From NCBI GenBank assembly GCA_964587625.1, contig CAZPLU010000004.1, positions 1 to 64,000 on the forward strand: a DNA stretch of 64,000 nt, given 5' to 3'. Position numbers and translations under genes: made by a program. This DNA is from DAOPZJ01 sp964587625. GTDB lineage: Bacteria; Bacillota; Clostridia; Oscillospirales; JAKOTC01. Positions 41,644-50,106 of the stretch are shown one piece after another; positions within the stretch are counted from its first letter, which is position 1, and every line of letters begins with the position of its first letter. The notes beneath the pieces are model-generated. The model was not told the origin of the DNA. It saw only the letters and a program-made list of their open reading frames with translations, and made no database searches.

Positions 41644-42552
41644 ATGGGCAACATGCAAAGTCAGTTTCAAAAACGCAGGAGAGACCGTTATGACGGCTGG
41701 CGGGTCAAGCCCGCCGACCCGGTGATGGACCTGGTTCCGTATGTGTTGCGCACCCGCATCGATTCGCAGGTGCTGTTCGAAGATGAAATTCCGCTTGCGG
41801 GAATTGATGAATTCATCAAGCAATACGCGGCCGACATCCCGGGCGTCTCGATTATGCATATCTTGATCGCGGCGATGGTGCGCCAGATCTCGCAGCGCCC
41901 ATATTTGAATCGCTTTATCGTCCATAATAAACTCTATGCCCATAACAGCATCAAGGTCTCGGTCGCGATCAAGCGCGGACTCTCGGACAAGGGCGGAGAG
42001 GCCGTGATCAAGCCGGAATTTGAGCCCGAGGACACGGTTGTCGACATCGTGCGGAAGATCGAGGCCGAGATGGAGGCCACGAAACCCAAGGACGCCGAGA
42101 ACGACACCGACAAGACGGCGAAGATTTTGGGCAAAATCCCCTCGTGGATCAAGCGGCCGTTTGTCAATCTGATGTACCGCTTCGACAGGCATGGGATGCT
42201 GCCCAAAGCCATCGAGGAGGCGAGCCCCTGGCATACCTCGGCTTGGCTGACCAACATCGGTTCGCTCGGCATCGACTCGGTCTATCACCATCTGTATGAA
42301 TTCGGCACCTGTTCGCTGTTTGTGGCGATGGGCAAAAAAAACCGCGAGGTCATCACCGACGCCGATGGGAACGAGCGGGTCGAAAAAAGCATACGGCTGC
42401 GCTTTGTCACCGACGAGCGTATCTGTGACGGACACTATTACGCGGTCTCGATGCGGTATTTCAAAAAACTCCTGCTCAAACCGGAGCAGCTGCTGAAACC
42501 GCCGCACGAGGTGGTGTACGACGACGAGATCGAGAGCCCGAGGATAAAATAA
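41644..42552 (+). CDS. stand-alone E2 (2-oxo acid dehydrogenase acyltransferase-fold) protein, active-site His missing
   Basis: A 302-residue protein resembling the catalytic trimer-forming domain of lipoyl E2 subunits (about residues 60-285), without lipoyl or E1/E3-binding domains. In the active E2 family the C-terminal motif is DHRxxDG; here it reads DERICDG near residues 257-263, so the acid-base histidine is a glutamate. A polar stretch near residues 150-160 is an insertion. It sits between a sugar kinase and nadB with 13- and 29-base gaps. It is probably not a classical acyltransferase; role unknown. Confidence 0.75.
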   Translation: MGNMQSQFQKRRRDRYDGWRVKPADPVMDLVPYVLRTRIDSQVLFEDEIPLAGIDEFIKQYAADIPGVSIMHILIAAMVRQISQRPYLNRFIVHNKLYAHNSIKVSVAIKRGLSDKGGEAVIKPEFEPEDTVVDIVRKIEAEMEATKPKDAENDTDKTAKILGKIPSWIKRPFVNLMYRFDRHGMLPKAIEEASPWHTSAWLTNIGSLGIDSVYHHLYEFGTCSLFVAMGKKNREVITDADGNERVEKSIRLRFVTDERICDGHYYAVSMRYFKKLLLKPEQLLKPPHEVVYDDEIESPRIK

Positions 42553-42581
42553 AAACACCGTAACGGAGAAGTAAAAAATAC

Positions 42582-44111
42582 ATGAAGTATCTGTATTGCA
42601 AAAACAAACCCGAGAAAACGTTGGACTATGACGTCGCGATCGTCGGAATGGGGGTCGCGGGTCTTTACTGTGCGTTGAATGTTGATTCAAAACTACGGGT
42701 TGTTTTATTAAACAAGTTCGGCGAGGGGGAGTCCAACTCCATCCACGCGCAGGGCGGCATCGCCTCGGTTACGCTCAAAGAGGACAGCGTCGAAAACCAT
42801 GTGCGCGATACACTCGTGGCCGGAGCGGGCATCTGCGATGAAAAAGCCGTGATGGCGCTGGTCTCCGAGGGCCCCGAAAACATGGTCCGATTGGCCGATT
42901 TGGGCGTGCCGTTTGACAAGGACGCGCAGGGAAAACTCTCGATTACCCGCGAGGGCGCGCACTGCTGCAACCGCATTTTGCACTGCGGCGGCGACGCCAC
43001 GGGCAGGCATATGACCAACTCGCTGCTATCCCGCGTGCATGAGCGCGAAAACATCACAACGCTCGACCGCGCCATGCTCATCGATATCGTCGAGGCGGCG
43101 GACGGCGGGGTTGCGGGAATATTGATTGAAAAAGACGGGGAGAATATCCTCGTCAAAACGCCGAACATCGTGATCGCATCGGGCGGCGTCGGGCGTATCT
43201 ACCGCAACAGCACCAACGCCGTAGCCGCCACGGGAGACGGCATCGCCGCCGCTATGCGGGCGGGCGCGGCGGTCGAAAACATGGAATTCGTGCAGTTCCA
43301 TCCGACGGCGCTGATCCACCCGGGCGCCGGCGGGCGGTATTTTTTGATCTCGGAAGCGCTGCGGGGCGAGGGCGCCGTGCTGCGCAATCGCCGTTGGGAG
43401 GCGTTTATGAAGGACGCGCATCCGATGGCGGATTTGGCGCCGCGCGACGTGGTATCGCGCGCGATCATCCTGCAGATGCAAAAATATGACCTGCCCAACG
43501 TCTATCTCGACATCACGTCGCGCAGCCGCGACTTTTTGCAAAAGCGGTTTCCGACGATTTACGCCGAGTGCATGAATTATGACATCGACATCGCGGTCAA
43601 CTGGATTCCGGTGATCCCGGTGCAGCACTATTTTATGGGCGGCGTCAAAACCGACCTCGACGGCGCGACGAACGTACCCGGGCTTTACTGCGTCGGGGAG
43701 GCCTCCTGCACCGGCGTGCACGGCGCGAACCGCCTCGCTTCCAACTCGCTGCTCGAGTGCATCGTGTTCGGCAGGCGCTGCGCGCTGCACATCGGACAAA
43801 ACGGCAGACCGCAGCATCGGCCGATTCTGCCCGAGCCGCAAAACCTCGCGCCCTGCGACCTCGATTTGCACACATTGCGCAGCCAGATCCGCGTTGCGAT
43901 GACCAAAAAGTGCGGCATCGTGCGCAACGGCAAGGACATGGGCGAAGCGCTCGGGCTGGTCGTCACGGTGAGGGAGCAATTGGACGGATATGACCTGTCG
44001 TCGGTCAAGGGCACGGAGACCATGAACATGCTGACGGTCGCCGAGGCGATTTTGACGGCGGCGATTGCGCGCAAGGAGAGCGTGGGGGCGCACTTTAGAA
44101 CAGATAATTGA
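42582..44111 (+). CDS. nadB: L-aspartate oxidase NadB
   Basis: A 509-residue flavoprotein oxidising aspartate to iminoaspartate in NAD synthesis. The FAD site is VGMGVAGLY near residues 22-30, with NSIHAQGGIASV near 53-64, HFMGGVKTD near 353 and the C-terminal SNSLLECIVFGRR near 396. It shares the succinate dehydrogenase flavoprotein fold, but a lone gene followed by nadC supports NadB. nadA is not in the window. GGAGAAG precedes the ATG. Confidence 0.96.
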   Translation: MKYLYCKNKPEKTLDYDVAIVGMGVAGLYCALNVDSKLRVVLLNKFGEGESNSIHAQGGIASVTLKEDSVENHVRDTLVAGAGICDEKAVMALVSEGPENMVRLADLGVPFDKDAQGKLSITREGAHCCNRILHCGGDATGRHMTNSLLSRVHERENITTLDRAMLIDIVEAADGGVAGILIEKDGENILVKTPNIVIASGGVGRIYRNSTNAVAATGDGIAAAMRAGAAVENMEFVQFHPTALIHPGAGGRYFLISEALRGEGAVLRNRRWEAFMKDAHPMADLAPRDVVSRAIILQMQKYDLPNVYLDITSRSRDFLQKRFPTIYAECMNYDIDIAVNWIPVIPVQHYFMGGVKTDLDGATNVPGLYCVGEASCTGVHGANRLASNSLLECIVFGRRCALHIGQNGRPQHRPILPEPQNLAPCDLDLHTLRSQIRVAMTKKCGIVRNGKDMGEALGLVVTVREQLDGYDLSSVKGTETMNMLTVAEAILTAAIARKESVGAHFRTDN

Positions 44112-44191
44112 TCTATTTTTTACCATGCAGCCATGATGATGCTGATCAATAAAAATAAAAACGGACGCGCGGCACGAAAGGAGACGGCACC

Positions 44192-45025
44192 ATGAAACTC
44201 GACAAGAATATCGTCGAAAAGATCGTCTTGGAGGCGCTGGCCGAGGACATCGGCGCCGGCGACATCACCACGCTTTCCACGATCCCCGAAGAGATGACCG
44301 CGAGCGGCAGCTTCATCGCAAAGCAGGACGGCGTGATCTGTGGGCTGGATGTGGTTCGCGCCGTGTTCGCGGCGGTCGACGGCCGTACCGCTTTTACGCC
44401 GGATGTCTATGACGGAGACCGGGTGAAACAAGGCGATATCATCGCGACGGTCAGCGGGTTCGCGGCCTCGCTGCTGTCCGCCGAGCGGGTGGCGCTGAAC
44501 TTTTTGCAGCACCTCTCCGGCATCGCGACCCATACCGCCGCGTGCGTCGCCAAAATAGCGGGGACCAAGGCGAAAATCGTGGATACGCGCAAGACGACGC
44601 CGGGGCTGCGGGTGCTTGAAAAATACGCCGTCAAGGTCGGCGGCGGGAGCAACCACCGCTTTAATCTCGCCGACGGGATTTTGATCAAGGACAACCATAT
44701 CAAGGCGGCGGGCGGCATCACGGCGGCGGTGCGCGCGGCCAGGGCGAACGCGCCGCACACGCTGAAGATCGAGGTCGAGGTCGAAAACGAGGAGATGCTG
44801 CGCGAAGCGCTTGCGGTCAAGGCCGATATCATCATGTTAGACAATATGGATCTGCAACAAATGGCCGACGCGGTGCGCATTGTCGACGGACGCGCGCTGA
44901 CCGAGGCCAGCGGCAATATGGATCAACGGGATTTGGCGCAAGTGGCGGCGACCGGCGTGGATCTGATTTCGATCGGCGCGTTGACACACAGCGTGAAAGC
45001 GATGGATATTTCGCTGCGGTTTTGA
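44192..45025 (+). CDS. nadC: nicotinate-nucleotide pyrophosphorylase NadC
   Basis: A 277-residue quinolinate phosphoribosyltransferase. Landmarks are EDIGAGDITT near residues 17-26, VDTRKTTPGLR near 130-140 (PRPP and quinolinate-binding), KIEVEVEN near 190 and ISIGALTHS near 262. It converts quinolinate to nicotinate mononucleotide. AAAGGAG lies ahead of the ATG, 80 bp after nadB. A strong terminator follows, closing the operon. Confidence 0.97.
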   Translation: MKLDKNIVEKIVLEALAEDIGAGDITTLSTIPEEMTASGSFIAKQDGVICGLDVVRAVFAAVDGRTAFTPDVYDGDRVKQGDIIATVSGFAASLLSAERVALNFLQHLSGIATHTAACVAKIAGTKAKIVDTRKTTPGLRVLEKYAVKVGGGSNHRFNLADGILIKDNHIKAAGGITAAVRAARANAPHTLKIEVEVENEEMLREALAVKADIIMLDNMDLQQMADAVRIVDGRALTEASGNMDQRDLAQVAATGVDLISIGALTHSVKAMDISLRF

Positions 45026-45049
45026 ATTATCAATGAACGGTTGAAAAAT

Positions 45050-45083
45050 AAAAACACAGGGGCTTTTGGTTCCCCGTGTTTTT
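45050..45083 (+). terminator. rho-independent terminator after nadC
   Basis: AAAACACAGGGG and CCCCGTGTTTTT form a stem with one mismatch and a 9-base loop, followed by T residues; the A-run on the other side lets it work in both directions. It closes the plus-strand unit and may also serve the minus-strand sortase gene. Confidence 0.85.
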
Positions 45084-45122
45084 GATGCACCTTTAAAATA
45101 TTTTATGCCTTCGTGTCGTCAG

Positions 45123-45162
45123 ATTCCCCTCCTTGGAGGGGCACCCGAAGGGCGGGGTGGTT
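45123..45162. repeat. intergenic repeat, second copy of the TCCCCTCC..GGGCGGGG unit
   Basis: This 40-base string closely matches 17690-17728: TCCCCTCC, then GGAGGGG, a CACCCG/TGCCCG middle and GGGCGGGGTGGT. It forms a small stem. It lies in the spacer between convergent genes. Confidence 0.7.
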
Positions 45163-45248
45163 TTCAGGCATTTCCTTGTTCCCGAGACGGCGCAACCCGC
45201 GCCACGGCGGGAATTACGCGTTTTTATCCGCATGCTTGTCGCGTCCGT

Positions 45249-46181
45249 TTAATAGGTTCCGATGAGTTTTCCCATGACGACGAGTTTAGCGCCGTCGTAA
45301 TCGTAGACGCAGGTGACCAGCGTGATGATGCAGTCCGAACCCGAAACGCTCACGCCTGTGTCAAACATCGATTTGGATTTCATGACATTGAGGAACTCGG
45401 CCATCTGGGCGTCGGTGCCGAAATCGGAGCGCATATAGTTTTCGATATAGCGCTCTTTGGGGATATAGTCCTCGCGCAACTGCACCGAAAAAATTTGGTA
45501 TTTGTATTTGCCGTGGAAGGTCTCGAGGTAGATGTAGGGGTTGTTTTTGGTAAAACTCTTGCTGCGGAAATAGGTCAGCGTGCCGAACATCTTGTAGTTT
45601 TGAGAATACATGCCGCGGTTGTGGCCGTAGAGCACGATGTTGCGGTTGAGCGCGTCCCGGCTGGTCTGCCTGTCGGCGAAAATGGTGCCGTAGCGGTCAT
45701 AGACCTTATAAAAGTTATAACGGTAATAGTCGTTGTGATTTTTGGTCAACACCACGAGCTCGTTGATGCCCGCGCCCGGAACCTTCAATTTGCCGTAAAT
45801 ATCCTTGTTTATTTTATAGATGTCGTCTAACGACATCCCCTTGAGCGTGGAGATGCTCGGTTTTGACGAGGAACTCTTGGAACTCGAGGACGACGCCTTG
45901 ACCACCTTGGTCGGGGTCGGTTCCGCCTGAAGTGATTTCGCTTTGGCGGTCAGTTCCTCCGTCAGCGCCAGCGCTTCGGTCTGGGGCGTGCAAAAAGCGG
46001 GATTGATGTTCAGGCAGACCATCGTGTCGGTCGGCGCAAATTGTTCCAATTCGGTCGGAATGCAGGCGGGCAATATTTTTTCACCGCAGCCGAATAAGGC
46101 CAGCGCGGCGGCAATCGTTGCCAAAATTGCAGCTTTTATCCAAAAATTCCGTGAACACCGACAATTCTCCTCAAAAAGCAT
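45249..46181 (-). CDS. class B sortase-like protein with lipoprotein-type N-terminus
   Basis: The start is the ATG at 46181 behind GGGGAGGG; the frame upstream is unsupported. The 310-residue product has a hydrophobic segment ending in LALFGC near residue 30, a possible lipobox, then a Ser/Lys-rich linker and a class B sortase core: NIVLYGHNRGM with the catalytic His, and LVTCVYDY with Cys291. The catalytic arginine position after the Cys (usually ARFVV) reads AKLVV, a lysine. Sortases attach surface proteins; no substrate with a sorting signal was seen here. A promoter lies 30 bases upstream. Confidence 0.85.
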   Translation of the reverse strand: MLFEENCRCSRNFWIKAAILATIAAALALFGCGEKILPACIPTELEQFAPTDTMVCLNINPAFCTPQTEALALTEELTAKAKSLQAEPTPTKVVKASSSSSKSSSSKPSISTLKGMSLDDIYKINKDIYGKLKVPGAGINELVVLTKNHNDYYRYNFYKVYDRYGTIFADRQTSRDALNRNIVLYGHNRGMYSQNYKMFGTLTYFRSKSFTKNNPYIYLETFHGKYKYQIFSVQLREDYIPKERYIENYMRSDFGTDAQMAEFLNVMKSKSMFDTGVSVSGSDCIITLVTCVYDYDGAKLVVMGKLIGTY

Positions 46182-46210
46182 AGAACCCTCCCCGTCAAGA
46201 CGTTTCTGCA

Positions 46211-46239
46211 ATTGTACCATAACCTTTCTCGGTTGGCAA
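46211..46239 (-). promoter_or_regulatory. sigma-A promoter of the sortase gene
   Basis: On the minus strand TTGCCA (46234-46239) and TACAAT (46211-46216) are 17 bases apart, with TGG immediately upstream of the -10. It supports the start chosen at 46181. Confidence 0.7.
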
Positions 46240-46367
46240 TATTTTTTTATGGGTTTTTTGTGTAACGGAATAGTGAAGTTTTTCATCTGCAAGCGGAGGA
46301 GATCAAAAACAGCAGGATGAGATCGACCTTTGATATCCGGACCGTTTAATATTCGGTAAACCAAAAC

Positions 46368-46397
46368 CGCCGCCGCGTGTGAAAACACGCGGCGGCG
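46368..46397 (-). terminator. hairpin terminator downstream of pdaA
   Basis: CGCCGCCGCGTGT (46368-46380) pairs perfectly with ACACGCGGCGGCG (46385-46397), a 13-base GC-rich stem with a 4-base loop. On the minus strand it is followed by GTTTTGGTTT, a modest T-tract, which fits termination of the pdaA transcript. Confidence 0.75.
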
Positions 46398-46480
46398 TTC
46401 AGGTCTTTCCCGCGGGGTTTGCAAAATAAATCTCTCCGCAGCGGCGGATGCCGTGCCGTCTTCTTTTCACAAGGAGGGCA

Positions 46481-47230
46481 TTATTTCAATTCGTCCAGAG
46501 CGCCGAAGGAATAGCCCTCCGAGACCAGCCAGTCGATATAGTCGTCTAAAATCGCCGCGTTGGTCGTTGATACCGCGTGTAAAAGCACGATCGCGCCGTT
46601 GTGGGTGCGGTCTTTTAAAATCGTCATCGCCTTTAACTCGGACATCTGGTTGGCCGGGTCCCAGTCGGCGTAGGCCAAGCTCCAAAATACCGTTTTGTAT
46701 CCCAGCTCTTTGTCGAAGGACAGGGTCAGCTCCGAAAAGCGACCCGACGGGGGGCGGTAAAACGGCGCGGTCTTGACGCCGAGCTGCTGCGCCAGCGCCT
46801 CCCATTCGAGCAGCTGCATTTTGTATTGCTCGAAGTCGGTGAATTTGGTCATGTCGGGGTGTTTGAGCGTATGGTTGCAGATCAGATGCCCCTCCGCCGC
46901 CATCTGCTTGACCAGCTCGGGGTTCCGGCGCAGATAGTTGCCGTCCAAAAAGAACGCCGCTTTGACGCCTTTTGTTTCGAGGGTCTCCAAAATCTTTGCC
47001 GTACAGCCGTTTTCATAGCCAGAGTCGAAGGTCAACCAGACCTTTTTTTCATCCGGGCCGCCCATGAAAACGGCGTTGTAATGATTGAAAAACGCCTTTG
47101 CCTCGGGCATGACCGAGGGGATGGAAATCCCTTTGATCCGGTGCGGGTACCAGCTGAGCCCCTTGTTTGAAAGTCCCTGCGCCGGAAGAACGGAGAGCAG
47201 GAGGACGCTTAGAATGATTTTTTTGAACAT
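46481..47230 (-). CDS. pdaA: delta-lactam-biosynthetic de-N-acetylase PdaA-like polysaccharide deacetylase
   Basis: A 249-residue exported deacetylase (signal peptide residues 1-20). NodB-domain motifs are WLTFDSGYENG near 64 (catalytic Asp and metal Asp region), CNHTLKHPDMTK near 118 (metal His pair), FYRPPSGRFSE near 157 and VLLHAVSTT near 216. TFDxGYEN is the variant typical of PdaA, which with CwlD makes muramic-delta-lactam in spore cortex. The neighbourhood of spoIIP and gpr supports a sporulation role. GAGGTG precedes the ATG. Confidence 0.92.
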   Translation of the reverse strand: MFKKIILSVLLLSVLPAQGLSNKGLSWYPHRIKGISIPSVMPEAKAFFNHYNAVFMGGPDEKKVWLTFDSGYENGCTAKILETLETKGVKAAFFLDGNYLRRNPELVKQMAAEGHLICNHTLKHPDMTKFTDFEQYKMQLLEWEALAQQLGVKTAPFYRPPSGRFSELTLSFDKELGYKTVFWSLAYADWDPANQMSELKAMTILKDRTHNGAIVLLHAVSTTNAAILDDYIDWLVSEGYSFGALDELK

Positions 47231-47388
47231 CGTTTGGTTTTCACCTCATGGCGTGATACGAATTCTATAAATTCGGAATTCAGGTTTGCGAAAATTTTAC
47301 CTTGTTAACCGTCAACCGCGCGCTGCGGACGAACGGTTTGAACGGGCTTATTATTTCCGCGTCGGGGTGAAAAAGGACTGTGAAATTA

Positions 47389-48411
47389 TTATAAATCATC
47401 CAAGGTTTTCAAAAGGGCGTTGGCAAAAAGACGCGCCGAATACAGCGCCTCCTCGAGCGTGTTGACCTCGCTGCCGATTTCGAGCAGCATTGAATTTTTG
47501 GTCAGGTGCATATTGTAGCGCCGCGCGACAAAATAGATCGGGCGGGCAAGACCGGGATAGAGTTCGTTCATCGCCTGCTGCAGCCGAACATCGAGCCGGA
47601 GATTATATTCCCAATTCAAAAATTCGAGCGCGCCGGCTTCGTTGCAGCCGGCCAAAATCATCACCTGCGCCGCTTTCTCGCCGTCGATTACCGCCGTCGG
47701 CTTGACACGCGTGCCGTCGGCGCCGGTGATGCTGTCACGGTGGATGTCGATGACCATCTCGATGGAGGAATATTTTTTCAACATGGCTTTGATGGCCGCC
47801 GCCGCGCGGTCATAAGCGCCGCTGAATTCGGGGTCGTCAAAGACCTCGGTGATTTGGACCGTGTTGACGCCGGCCTCGTTCAAAGCGTCGGCGACCGCTT
47901 TTCCGACCGCCACGATGTTTTCGTTTTGATCGGTGTTGCGGCCTATATACCCCGTTTCACAGGTCTCGCTCTCCTCCTCGAGATACCCCTCGGTGGTGTG
48001 GGTGTGGATGATCAGAATTTGGGGGCGGCCGTTTTTAACCACGTCGATGACCGGTTTTTTCGCCAGATAGGTTGCGAGATTGACCGTGTGTTTTTGGGTG
48101 AGATTGGACAGGGTCACGCCGTCGTATTCGATGTCGGAAGAGGACAGCCCCATCAGCTTTTCTTCGATCGGGTCGAGGCCGTCGTCCTCGGATTCGGAGG
48201 TCGGGGGCATCTCGGAGGCCTCGGACGACACCGACGGCTCGTCCGAGGCCTGCGTAACCGAAGAGATGACCGGAACGTGCAGCTGCGCGGCCGCCACAGC
48301 CAATTTTTTCGAAAAATCCCACAGCGGATTTCGCGCCGCGACCAACACGACCAGGGCGATGACCGCCGCCGAAAATTTTATGAGTCCTCTCATATTTCGT
48401 ACACCTCGCAT
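47389..48411 (-). CDS. spoIIP: stage II sporulation protein P (SpoIIP)
   Basis: The ATG at 48411 follows AGGAGGG at 7 bases and gives 340 residues: a membrane anchor (about 10-28), a Ser/Glu-rich linker and an amidase/endopeptidase domain. ILIIHTHTTEGY near residue 132 holds the first zinc ligand, DIHRDSITG near 226 the next, and LLEIGSEVNTLEEA near 310 the catalytic Glu. SpoIIP works with SpoIID and SpoIIM to remodel peptidoglycan in engulfment. gpr lies directly upstream, the conserved gpr-spoIIP order. Confidence 0.96.
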   Translation of the reverse strand: MRGVRNMRGLIKFSAAVIALVVLVAARNPLWDFSKKLAVAAAQLHVPVISSVTQASDEPSVSSEASEMPPTSESEDDGLDPIEEKLMGLSSSDIEYDGVTLSNLTQKHTVNLATYLAKKPVIDVVKNGRPQILIIHTHTTEGYLEEESETCETGYIGRNTDQNENIVAVGKAVADALNEAGVNTVQITEVFDDPEFSGAYDRAAAAIKAMLKKYSSIEMVIDIHRDSITGADGTRVKPTAVIDGEKAAQVMILAGCNEAGALEFLNWEYNLRLDVRLQQAMNELYPGLARPIYFVARRYNMHLTKNSMLLEIGSEVNTLEEALYSARLFANALLKTLDDL

Positions 48412-48493
48412 ATTCTTCCCTCCTGTGGTAAAGACATATGCGGGGACAAGCAAGGATATGAATCGGTCGGGATGCCGACCGGCGACCGTCCGC

Positions 48494-49363
48494 TTACGAA
48501 GTCATTTCGAGCAGCGTCTGGGGATCCATCGAGGGTTGGACGGCGAGGTTGAACGCCAACGCGATCAAACGGCCGACCGCCGAGACGGTTTTGTCGATCT
48601 CCTGTGAAGTCACCATCAGGCGCTCCGCCGTTTCGGGCAGCAATTGCCGGGTCTGCTCGCGCTTTTGGTCTTCGATGTTGAACAGATCACAGGCCAGCGT
48701 CGCCCCGTCGACCACGAGCGGAACGCCGACGGCGATCACCCTGCAGCCCAGCGTCTTCTCGTCGATGGCGGTGCGGGTGTTGCCGACGCCGCTGCCCGGC
48801 GCGATGCCGGTGTCGCTGATTTGAACCGTGCGTGAAAGGCGCGAGAGACGCCGCGCGGCAAGCGCGTCGGCCGTGACCACTGCGGCGGGTTTGGTTCGGT
48901 CCACCACGCCGCTGAGCAGTTCGGCGGTCTCGATGCCGGTCTGGGAAAGCACGCCCGCCGAAAAGACGCTGACGGGGCGCAGCCCCTTGAGCTCGGGCAT
49001 ATCCTTGGGCAGATGGCGGGTCGCGAGTACCTTTTCCGCGGCAATCGGTCCGAGTGCGTCGGGCGTGATATTGCGGTTGCCGAGCCCGCAAAACAAGATG
49101 TCGCCCTCCTCGGGGAGCAGCCCCGAGAGCTGTTTTGCGATTTCTTTCGAAAGGGCGAGCAGAGATTCGTTGTCGCCGGGTTCCTCGTCGAATTCGATCG
49201 TGATATATGTGCCGATGGGCTTGCCCAATTTTTGAGCCGCTTCCTCGGTGGTCACGGTGATGATTTGGATCCGGCAGCCCGCGCCGTCTTCCTTTTTCAC
49301 CTCGACGCCTTCGGGCGTCCCGCGTACCTCGCCGCATTCGACGGCCAAATCGATGTTTTTCAA
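48494..49363 (-). CDS. gpr: germination protease GPR
   Basis: A 289-residue protease that degrades small acid-soluble spore proteins at germination. The start is a TTG at 49363 behind GGGGGA. NIDLAVE at residues 3-9 matches the conserved (RT)DLAVE segment, so almost no propeptide precedes it. Later motifs are FCGLGNRNITPDALGP near 91, VSVFSAGVLSQTGIET near 131 (cut as VSVFSAGVLSQTGI) and ISDTGIAPGSGVGN near 182. It precedes spoIIP by 82 bp. Forespore expression is expected from the family; no promoter was assigned. Confidence 0.96.
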   Translation of the reverse strand: MKNIDLAVECGEVRGTPEGVEVKKEDGAGCRIQIITVTTEEAAQKLGKPIGTYITIEFDEEPGDNESLLALSKEIAKQLSGLLPEEGDILFCGLGNRNITPDALGPIAAEKVLATRHLPKDMPELKGLRPVSVFSAGVLSQTGIETAELLSGVVDRTKPAAVVTADALAARRLSRLSRTVQISDTGIAPGSGVGNTRTAIDEKTLGCRVIAVGVPLVVDGATLACDLFNIEDQKREQTRQLLPETAERLMVTSQEIDKTVSAVGRLIALAFNLAVQPSMDPQTLLEMTS

Positions 49364-49462
49364 AAAAATCCCCCGCTTTCGTTTTGGATAGTGTTCGCGC
49401 GGGGAAAAAATTTATGCGGGCGAAAAAGACGAATCCGAGACGCTTCGGATGAATCGAGGTCA

Positions 49463-49562
49463 TAAATTGGAAATTGGTAGACGGGGCGCGAACTGACGGC
49501 GGCTTGCGGGTGTCGAGATCCTTCGGCTGCGCGCATTCTGCGCTCCGCTCAGGATGACAAAA
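49463..49562. repeat. intergenic repeat modules upstream of spoVAC
   Basis: The spacer 49364-49662 between divergent gpr and spoVAC has no gene. It contains a TTGGAAATTGGTAGACGGGG string of the family seen at 17.5 kb, then GAGATCCTTCGGCTGCG and CGCTCAGGATGACAAAA, the two arms of a palindromic repeat frequent in clostridial genomes. Confidence 0.65.
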
Positions 49563-49662
49563 TCGGGGCGGGAATGATAAAAAATGAATTTTATGAAACT
49601 CGAAAGGACAAAATATAAAGCAAGCCGATAAAAAATTTATCGGGCAAAGTGAGGTGATCCGG

Positions 49663-50106
49663 ATGAAGCACACGCCGCAGACCTATCAAAAACTGGTGGA
49701 TGATGCCGCGCCCAAGACCAATACCGTGAAAAACTGCATTTGGGCCTTTTTGATCGGCGGGTTCATCTGCTGTATCGGGCAGGGGGCGTTTGATACCGCG
49801 GCGGCATGCGGGATGGAGGACAAGAGCGCGGCGTCGCTTGCGTCGGTGTTTTTAATTTTCCTCGCCGCGCTGCTGACGGCGCTGAATGTCTTTGACAAGA
49901 TCGGAAATTTGGCCGGCGCGGGGACGCTGGTGCCGATCACGGGGTTCGCCAACTCGGTGGTCAGCGCGGGGATGGAATTTAAAAGCGAGGGATTGATTTT
50001 CGGCACGGGCGGCAAGATCTTTAACATTGCCGGACCGGTGATCGTCTACGGAACCGTCTTTTCGGCGGCCTACGGGGTCATCGCTCTGATATTCGACCTT
50101 GTATGA
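49663..50106 (+). CDS. spoVAC: stage V sporulation protein AC (SpoVAC)
   Basis: A 147-residue membrane protein, ATG at 49663 after GAGGTG. The opening TPQTYQKLVDDAAPKTNTVKN followed by CIWAFLIGGFICCIGQ matches SpoVAC (cut here as TPQTYQKLVDD), with four hydrophobic segments and the GAGTLVPITGFANSVVS loop near residue 85. SpoVA proteins move dipicolinic acid into and out of spores. In most spore formers spoVAC is followed by spoVAD and spoVAE; here the next gene is on the other strand, so it stands alone. Its 3' end overlaps that gene by 29 bases. Confidence 0.92.
   Translation: MKHTPQTYQKLVDDAAPKTNTVKNCIWAFLIGGFICCIGQGAFDTAAACGMEDKSAASLASVFLIFLAALLTALNVFDKIGNLAGAGTLVPITGFANSVVSAGMEFKSEGLIFGTGGKIFNIAGPVIVYGTVFSAAYGVIALIFDLV

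Noticed and set aside
42582..44111. NadB as a fumarate reductase/succinate dehydrogenase flavoprotein
   Set aside because: Although the fold is shared, there are no iron-sulfur or membrane subunits nearby and nadC follows directly.
47231..47388. Forespore promoter ahead of pdaA
   Set aside because: AT-rich boxes are present but no convincing -35/-10 pair could be set.
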